From contig JBKJTP010000284.1 of the NCBI GenBank assembly GCA_046590195.1, positions 1 to 18,085 of the forward strand: 18,085 bases of DNA, read 5' to 3'. The notes below the pieces were generated by a model. It saw nothing but the letters and a program-made list of their open reading frames with translations. It made no database searches and was not told the origin of the DNA. Source of the DNA: JBKJTP01 sp046590195 (GTDB lineage Bacteria; Bacteroidota; Ignavibacteria; Palsa-1295). This document shows positions 14,327-18,085 of this stretch, piece after piece (position 1 is the first letter of the stretch; every line of letters starts with the position of its first letter). A program made the translations under genes and the position numbers.

Positions 14327-15778
14327 ATGCTACGATTTATTTGCACGCTCGCCTTTCTTGTCTTAACGGTAGCTACTGCCTCCTCCCGTACTTTGCAGAT
14401 CGGCCCGGGGAAGGAGTTCGCAAATCTCAATGCAGCGGCCGCAGCGGTGCAGCCTGGTGACACAATTGCTTATGCGACCGGTATTCACGCGGGCGGCGCG
14501 CACGTCACCGATCTTCAAGGCACCCCGGAAAATTGGATCACACTTCGCGGCGACGGCAACCTGGGTGCGATCATTCGAGGAGGCTCGAACGGATTCCAAT
14601 TGACCGATGCCGCTTACCTGAGGATCGAAGGATTAGTATTCGAGGCACAGACGGGCAACGGCGTGAACCTCGATGACGGTGGAACGGTACAATCGCCAGC
14701 ACATCATATCATCATTGATGGATGCGAGTGGCGGAGTATTAATGCTACGGGCAACAACGACATGCTTAAGATGTCGGGTATCGATGACTTCGTAGTTACC
14801 AATTGCAAATTCAGCAATGGGGCTGCCGGAGGCTCGATGATCGATATGGTCGGATGCCACTCGGGCGAGTTCGTCGAGAATGTATTTCAGGATGCCGGAT
14901 CTAATTGTATCCAGGCTAAAGGCGGCACAAGCGAGATCGTCATTCAGCGCAATACTTTTACGCGAGGTGGGCAACGCGCGATCAATATCGGCGGATCCAC
15001 AGGGCTCGAATATTTCCGTCCACTGGGCGCAACCTATGAGGCGCGCAGCATTGATGTCTTCTCGAACGTCTTCGTTGGCGGTGTTGCACCAATCGCGTTC
15101 GTCGGTGCGATCGACTCGAGAGTGATCAGCAACACGATCGTTGGTCCTGAACGATGGGCGATTCGGATATTGCAAGAGAGCGTTGATGGCTTTCAGCCGT
15201 GCGGCAATAATAGATTCATCAACAACATCGTCGTCACAAGTTCAACGCAACCCGCGATCAACATCGGCAGCAACACTGCACCTGAGACATTTACCTTCTC
15301 TCACAACTTGTGGTTCAATCCCTCTAACTCTACATGGAGTGGGCCGAACACACCTGTGTCCGAGCCAGGCCGCATCCTCAATCAAGATCCACAGTTCGCG
15401 GGCCAGCAATACCATTTGTCTCCAGGTTCACCAGCACGATCGGCTGGCGCCCAAGTAACGGAGCCACAGCGAGATCATTACAGCCGGCTGTTCTCAGTCC
15501 CTCGTTCGATCGGCGCAGTGGAGTATGCTTCCGCCAATGTGTTCGATGAGGCTCTCAGCGATGCAATCGTAAGCATCTATCCAAACCCTGTCACATCTCA
15601 GCTAAAGATCGAAGCGCTCGGCGCAGCATTTCGATCAATTCAGATCATCGATGTTCTCGGAAGACCGGTGTGGAACAGCATCGGAGCTGAGCAATATTCG
15701 GTCGATGTGTCCGACTGGGCACCGGGTTCTTATCAGGTTATCGTTGGTCCTAGAGTTTTTTCTTTCCTAAAAAAGTAG
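14327..15778 (+). CDS. Secreted right-handed parallel beta-helix protein with T9SS sorting domain
   Basis: A 483-residue protein. A signal peptide (MLRFICTLAFLVLTVATASS) is followed by LQIGPGKEFANLNAAAAAVQPGDTI, the usual entry cap of pectate-lyase/chondroitinase-like beta-helices. Repeated short strands with N-x-[FI]/[IV]-N-T-F style turns run to about residue 390 (NTFTRGGQ, NVFVGG, NTIVGP). The last 70 residues (from SIYPNPV, about 415) are a T9SS C-terminal domain: SIYPNP, IDVLGRPVW, WAPGSYQVIV. The protein should therefore cross the outer membrane through the T9SS and be anchored or released. Enzymatic residues cannot be assigned, so polysaccharide lyase versus binding protein is open. 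ATG 14327 is chosen because it opens the signal peptide. No clear terminator follows. Confidence 0.85.
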   Translation: MLRFICTLAFLVLTVATASSRTLQIGPGKEFANLNAAAAAVQPGDTIAYATGIHAGGAHVTDLQGTPENWITLRGDGNLGAIIRGGSNGFQLTDAAYLRIEGLVFEAQTGNGVNLDDGGTVQSPAHHIIIDGCEWRSINATGNNDMLKMSGIDDFVVTNCKFSNGAAGGSMIDMVGCHSGEFVENVFQDAGSNCIQAKGGTSEIVIQRNTFTRGGQRAINIGGSTGLEYFRPLGATYEARSIDVFSNVFVGGVAPIAFVGAIDSRVISNTIVGPERWAIRILQESVDGFQPCGNNRFINNIVVTSSTQPAINIGSNTAPETFTFSHNLWFNPSNSTWSGPNTPVSEPGRILNQDPQFAGQQYHLSPGSPARSAGAQVTEPQRDHYSRLFSVPRSIGAVEYASANVFDEALSDAIVSIYPNPVTSQLKIEALGAAFRSIQIIDVLGRPVWNSIGAEQYSVDVSDWAPGSYQVIVGPRVFSFLKK

Positions 15779-15992
15779 CGATAGCCAATGGAGATCGCAG
15801 ATTTATGCGGATACGGAAGAGCTTATCCTCGGAAATGCACTTGAGCTTTCCTGCAGATGGTATGGTAATTGAGAAAAGCTGGACAGATCATTCACGCTGC
15901 ATGTGAATGTGCGTCTCCATCGAAGCATGTAGGTTCGCAAGAATTAGGTGCTAGTGCGACGGAGCAGCAACGGTCTATTGCAGCATTACCTA

Positions 15993-16015
15993 TAGAACCA
16001 TACAGTAGAACCATA
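15993..16015 (+). repeat. Two exact 10-bp direct repeats (TAGAACCATA)
   Basis: TAGAACCATA occurs at 15993-16002 and 16006-16015, period 13, directly before the Shine-Dalgarno of the lmo0937-type gene. It lies in the mRNA leader or promoter. The rest of 15779-16028 holds a 7-bp inverted repeat (CATTCAC/GTGAATG, 15889-15909) and no convincing gene. Confidence 0.45.
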
Positions 16016-16028
16016 AAGGAGAGATACT

Positions 16029-16178
16029 ATGATTTGGACGATCTTTATTATCCTGCTGGTGCTCTGGCTGCTCGGAATGGTAAGCTCCTACACCATGGGA
16101 GGTTTCATTCACGTGCTGCTCGTCATCGCAGTCGTCATCTTGCTCATCCGCCTGATCCAGGGTCGACGAGTAGTCTAG
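16029..16178 (+). CDS. lmo0937-family small membrane protein (DUF5670), 49 residues
   Basis: MIWTIFIILLVLWLLGMVSS followed by YTMGGFIHVLLVIAVVILL and the basic end RLIQGRRVV. Two helices joined by the SSYTMGGFIH turn, with the short LIxGRR tail, are the hallmark of the lmo0937 family. These are widespread tiny membrane proteins, some reported as stress-responsive, of unknown function. A strong Shine-Dalgarno (AAAGGAG, 16015-16021) lies seven bases before ATG 16029. The gene is followed by a perfect terminator. Confidence 0.88.
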   Translation: MIWTIFIILLVLWLLGMVSSYTMGGFIHVLLVIAVVILLIRLIQGRRVV

Positions 16179-16210
16179 CAAAAGGATCTTCGAAAAAAGA
16201 ATCTTGCTAA

Positions 16211-16248
16211 AATAAAAAAGCCTCGTCGCAAGACGAGGCTTTTTTATT
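16211..16248. terminator. Bidirectional terminator, 17-bp perfect stem
   Basis: AATAAAAAAGCCTCGTC (16211-16227) pairs with GACGAGGCTTTTTTATT (16232-16248) over a GCAA tetraloop. It ends the small membrane protein transcript (+) and, read the other way, lies 25 bp past the 3' end of tRNA-Ala (-), so it should terminate the tRNA transcript as well. Confidence 0.93.
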
Positions 16249-16273
16249 GCGCATCAGGCGCGTTGCATTTGTG

Positions 16274-16346
16274 TGGACCGCAGGAGAGTCGAACTCCTGA
16301 CCTATTGAATGCAAATCAATCGCTCTACCAACTGAGCTAGCGGCCC
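16274..16346 (-). tRNA. tRNA-Ala (anticodon TGC)
   Basis: The minus strand folds as a complete cloverleaf. Acceptor GGGCCGC pairs with GCGGTCC, including the G3-U70 wobble that is the alanine identity element. The D arm is GCTC-AGTTGGTA-GAGC. Anticodon stem ATTGA/TCAAT encloses TTTGCAT, anticodon TGC. The T arm is AGGAG-TTCGACT-CTCCT. The discriminator is A and 3' CCA is not encoded. It lies downstream of tRNA-Ile in the same direction. Confidence 0.96.
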
Positions 16347-16370
16347 ATATTTCAATATAAGAATTGAGAG

Positions 16371-16417
16371 ATAAGAATTAAGAATGGAATCAGGGAGCCC
16401 TAATTCTTAAATCTTAT
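16371..16417. repeat. Large imperfect inverted repeat between the two tRNAs
   Basis: ATAAGAATTAAGAAT (16371-16385) and ATTCTTAAATCTTAT (16403-16417) are inverted with one mismatch in 15. The 17-base centre holds a further AGGG/CCCT pairing. The surrounding spacer is AT-rich, with degenerate TAAGAAT-like units. It could help processing of the Ile-Ala precursor or be a degenerate repeat. Confidence 0.55.
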
Positions 16418-16441
16418 TTTTAATTCTAAATTCCAAACAAG

Positions 16442-16515
16442 TGGGCCTAAGTGGATTTGAACCACTGACCTCCCGCTTATCAGGCGGACGCTCTAACCAA
16501 CTGAGCTATAGGCCC
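16442..16515 (-). tRNA. tRNA-Ile (anticodon GAT)
   Basis: The minus-strand cloverleaf has acceptor GGGCCTA pairing with TAGGCCC, D arm GCTC-AGTTGGTTA-GAGC, anticodon stem TCCGC/GCGGG enclosing CTGATAA (anticodon GAT), and T arm GTGG-TTCAAAT-CCAC. The discriminator is A and 3' CCA is not encoded. Gap to tRNA-Ala: 95 bp. Confidence 0.96.
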
Positions 16516-16550
16516 CGAAGCCTGCATCAAAAAGCCGGCATTCAGAACTT

Positions 16551-16613
16551 GGCTCTGCCAGGGGCTCTGCCAAGTTGGCTCCATCGCTTAGGCGGGCGAT
16601 TAAACGGGCGATT
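16551..16613. repeat. Two consecutive short direct repeats, each with period 12
   Basis: GGCTCTGCCA occurs at 16551-16560 and 16563-16572; CGGGCGATT at 16593-16601 and 16605-16613. An AACTTGGC/GCCAAGTT inverted repeat (16546-16553, 16569-16576) brackets the first pair. They lie in the 246-bp divergent gap between tRNA-Ile (-) and mscL (+), which holds no convincing gene. Confidence 0.45.
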
Positions 16614-16761
16614 GTGCCCCATCCGTTCCCGTTTTCCCCAACCATGCGAGATTACTTTTCCACGCCTGCACCCTACTCTGAGCTGGACACATAAACGATT
16701 ATTACGATAAGGAGCGTTTCGTTAGCCCACCTACCCTGTTCAACTTTTATCGTTTGTTCTC

Positions 16762-17196
16762 ATGGCCGAACCCTTAGCCCCTCGTTCTTCAATGCTACAG
16801 GAATTCAAAGAATTCGCTGTTCGCGGCAACGTGATCGATCTCGCCGTCGGAGTGATCATCGGCGCTGCCTTTGGAAAGATCATCTCCTCCCTTGTTGAAG
16901 ATGTGATCTTGCCACCGATCGGAGCGGTCATGGGCAATATCGACTTTTCCGATCTGGCGTACCAACTCGCGACAAATGTCAAGGGTGAGCCTGTCCTGCT
17001 GAAGTATGGACTTTTTATCAATCACATCATCAATTTTGTGATCGTGGCGCTGGCGATCTTCATGATGGTAAAGGTCATCAACAAGATCCGTCGCACAGAA
17101 GAGGCGAAGCCATCGTTGCCGCCAGCTCCGACGAAAGAAGAGAGTTTGCTTACAGAGATCCGCGACATTCTCGCTGCGAGGCCGAAGTCTGTATAA
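16762..17196 (+). CDS. mscL: Large-conductance mechanosensitive channel MscL
   Basis: A pentameric inner-membrane channel that opens under turgor stress. The product is 144 residues with the family N-terminus EFKEFAVRGNVIDLAVGVIIGAA, first helix about 24-50 with VEDVILPPIG at its outer end, a short periplasmic loop, second helix about 83-107 (INHIINFVIVALAIFMMVK) and a charged cytoplasmic tail ending LLTEIRDILAAR. Start: ATG 16762 gives ten extra residues; ATG 16792 (MLQEFKEF) would give the canonical MscL N-terminus, so the true start may be the second. No Shine-Dalgarno is seen before either. Likely its own transcription unit. Confidence 0.95.
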   Translation: MAEPLAPRSSMLQEFKEFAVRGNVIDLAVGVIIGAAFGKIISSLVEDVILPPIGAVMGNIDFSDLAYQLATNVKGEPVLLKYGLFINHIINFVIVALAIFMMVKVINKIRRTEEAKPSLPPAPTKEESLLTEIRDILAARPKSV

Positions 17197-17333
17197 GGTC
17201 GATCACATATCGGCGAATTATTCCGCTTAACGCGCGTGTTTGAGGGCCAACTTTTAAGAACACCTATCCGGACTGCGGCCTTGCCACGAGAGGTTACTCG
17301 CAACCAGCGGATACATACCGAAGGAGACTGTTA

Positions 17334-17678
17334 ATGGCGATCATGATCACGACGGAATGCATCAATTGCGGTGCATGCGAACCGGAGTGCCCCAACACCG
17401 CGATCTACGAAGGTGCTGCGAACTGGACGCTCGCTGGCCAGACCTATGGCCCCAACGACCCGGCACCAAGCGGAGCGGTCGGATTTTTCTCGTCCGACTA
17501 TTTCTACATCGTACCTGATAAGTGCACCGAGTGCGTTGGCTTCCACGACGAGCCACAGTGCGCGGCAGTATGTCCGGTCGATTGCTGCGTGCCTGATCCG
17601 AACTGGGTCGAGCCAAAAGAGCAACTCGAAGCGAAGAAGACGTGGCTCGACGATGTCGATCCAGGTCGCCGACGCTAG
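17334..17678 (+). CDS. 2[4Fe-4S] ferredoxin (Chlorobium/Allochromatium type)
   Basis: A 114-residue low-potential electron carrier. The first cluster motif is C9-x2-C12-x2-C15-x3-C19-P. The second is C64-x2-C67-x8-C76-x3-C80-P; the 8-residue insertion between its second and third cysteines and a C-terminal helical extension mark the Allochromatium/Chlorobium subclass. A 40-residue insertion between clusters (ANWTLAGQTYGPNDP) also fits. Two extra cysteines (84, 85) follow the second cluster. A clear Shine-Dalgarno (AAGGAG, 17321-17326) lies seven bases before ATG 17334. The partner enzyme is not nearby. Confidence 0.93.
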   Translation: MAIMITTECINCGACEPECPNTAIYEGAANWTLAGQTYGPNDPAPSGAVGFFSSDYFYIVPDKCTECVGFHDEPQCAAVCPVDCCVPDPNWVEPKEQLEAKKTWLDDVDPGRRR

Positions 17679-17690
17679 CTCCGGGAATTC

Positions 17691-17718
17691 CGAGTTGTGA
17701 GTTCTGAGTTCTGAATTT
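17691..17718 (+). repeat. Four degenerate heptamer tandem repeats
   Basis: CGAGTTG, TGAGTTC, TGAGTTC and TGAATTT follow each other without gaps (17691-17718), between the ferredoxin stop and its terminator. They look like slipped-strand short repeats and are similar in style to the AT-rich TAAGAAT-like spacer between the tRNAs. Confidence 0.5.
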
Positions 17719-17723
17719 TATTC

Positions 17724-17763
17724 AAGCCGGCTGGGTCTTTACTCTGCCGGCTTTGTTTTTTGA
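17724..17763 (+). terminator. Terminator of the ferredoxin transcript
   Basis: AAGCCGGC (17724-17731) pairs with GCCGGCTT (17746-17753). The loop contains an inner GGGT/ACTC stem with one G-T pair. A TTTGTTTTTTG tract follows. The next gene starts only nine bases after it, so that gene is probably partly read through or has a promoter in this stretch. Confidence 0.88.
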
Positions 17764-17771
17764 GACTTGAT

Positions 17772-18085
17772 ATGCCTTTACAGATCGGATCGTACGAGCT
17801 TCATGCTGTCGAGACTGGGCGCTTCGCGCTTGATGGCGGAGCGATGTTCGGAGTGGTGCCTAAAAATCTCTGGTCGAAGACGAACCCAGCCGACGAGCAG
17901 AACCGCATCGATATGGCGCTGCGGGCACTCCTCTTGCGTTCTGATGACAAGATCATCTTGATCGACAGCGGCATGGGCGAGAAATACGATGATAAGACCC
18001 GGTCGATCTACAAGTACGACAACTCGCGGTTCACTCTGCTCGATTCGCTGAAGGCGCTTGGCATCACACCGGATCAGGTGACATA
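17772..18085 (+). CDS. MBL-fold metallo-hydrolase, N-terminal part only
   Basis: ATG 17772 opens 104 codons to the window edge. The start MPLQIGSYELHAVETGRF, then FGVVPKNLW, NRIDMALRALLL and KIILIDSGMGEKY are the N-terminal strands of the metallo-beta-lactamase fold as in YtnP-like/lactonase-type hydrolases. The zinc-binding HxHxDH motif should lie beyond the end and cannot be checked. The product has no signal peptide, so it is probably cytoplasmic. Reaction unknown. No Shine-Dalgarno is evident; the ATG lies nine bases after the ferredoxin terminator's T-tract. Confidence 0.8.
   Translation, partial: MPLQIGSYELHAVETGRFALDGGAMFGVVPKNLWSKTNPADEQNRIDMALRALLLRSDDKIILIDSGMGEKYDDKTRSIYKYDNSRFTLLDSLKALGITPDQVT

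Noticed and set aside
15805..15906. 33-codon ORF between the T9SS cargo and the lmo0937-type gene
   Set aside because: It has no Shine-Dalgarno or recognisable features and ends 120 bp before the next start; chance ORF is likelier.
16441..16710. Plus-strand open frame starting MGLSGFEPLTSRLSGG
   Set aside because: It is the antisense translation of tRNA-Ile; this is a well-known spurious product and the rest has no protein-like composition.
1..18085. Search for CRISPR arrays, insertion sequences, toxin-antitoxin pairs or defence genes
   Set aside because: No regular repeat-spacer array, transposase, inverted terminal repeats with duplications, nuclease or toxin-like pair was seen.

Overview
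The window is about 18 kb of dense, mixed-strand bacterial chromosome of intermediate GC. Three things point to the Bacteroidota/Chlorobiota/Ignavibacteriota/Kapabacteria assemblage: a secreted beta-helix protein with a C-terminal type IX secretion (T9SS) sorting domain, exact TAnnTTTG promoter elements in front of three genes, and several genes with no Shine-Dalgarno sequence. A Chlorobium/Allochromatium-type dicluster ferredoxin fits too. The exact phylum is inference. I see no insertion sequence, prophage, CRISPR array or rRNA.

Layout. Left end: a truncated lipoprotein (-), a GT-C membrane glycosyltransferase (+) and an acyl-CoA carboxylase carboxyltransferase (+). Around 3.6-5.1 kb: two adjacent paralogous lipoproteins (-) and a small exported protein (+) ending in a strong terminator. 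At 5.1-6.3 kb: a membrane-anchored transglutaminase-like protein (-), separated by a palindrome-bearing divergent region from a LOG-family nucleotide phosphoribohydrolase (+). From 7.1 to 10.9 kb: small and regulatory genes, namely three small proteins, an exported EF-hand protein, an orphan CheY-like receiver, a disordered hydrophilic protein, a YidB-family protein, a HAD phosphatase and a 66-residue membrane protein. Most are separated by long, near-perfect hairpin terminators. From 11 to 15.8 kb: a membrane-anchored M15-type peptidase (-), a divergent region with a perfect 14-bp palindrome, a DCC-family thiol protein, a TMTC-like GT-C membrane protein, and the T9SS cargo. Right end: an lmo0937-family small membrane protein, tRNA-Ala(TGC) and tRNA-Ile(GAT) on the minus strand, mscL, a 2[4Fe-4S] ferredoxin, and the start of an MBL-fold hydrolase.

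How the genes fit together. No single pathway spans the window. The recurring theme is the cell envelope: glycosyltransferases, lipoproteins, transglutaminase-like and M15 peptidase-like exported enzymes, T9SS cargo, mscL and small membrane proteins. A housekeeping and stress component sits among them. I did not find a convincing new multi-gene system. The best leads are the tandem lipoprotein paralogues, the membrane-anchored transglutaminase-like protein behind a palindromic control region, the Ile-Ala tRNA pair outside an rRNA operon, and several small ORFs that automated annotation could easily miss.
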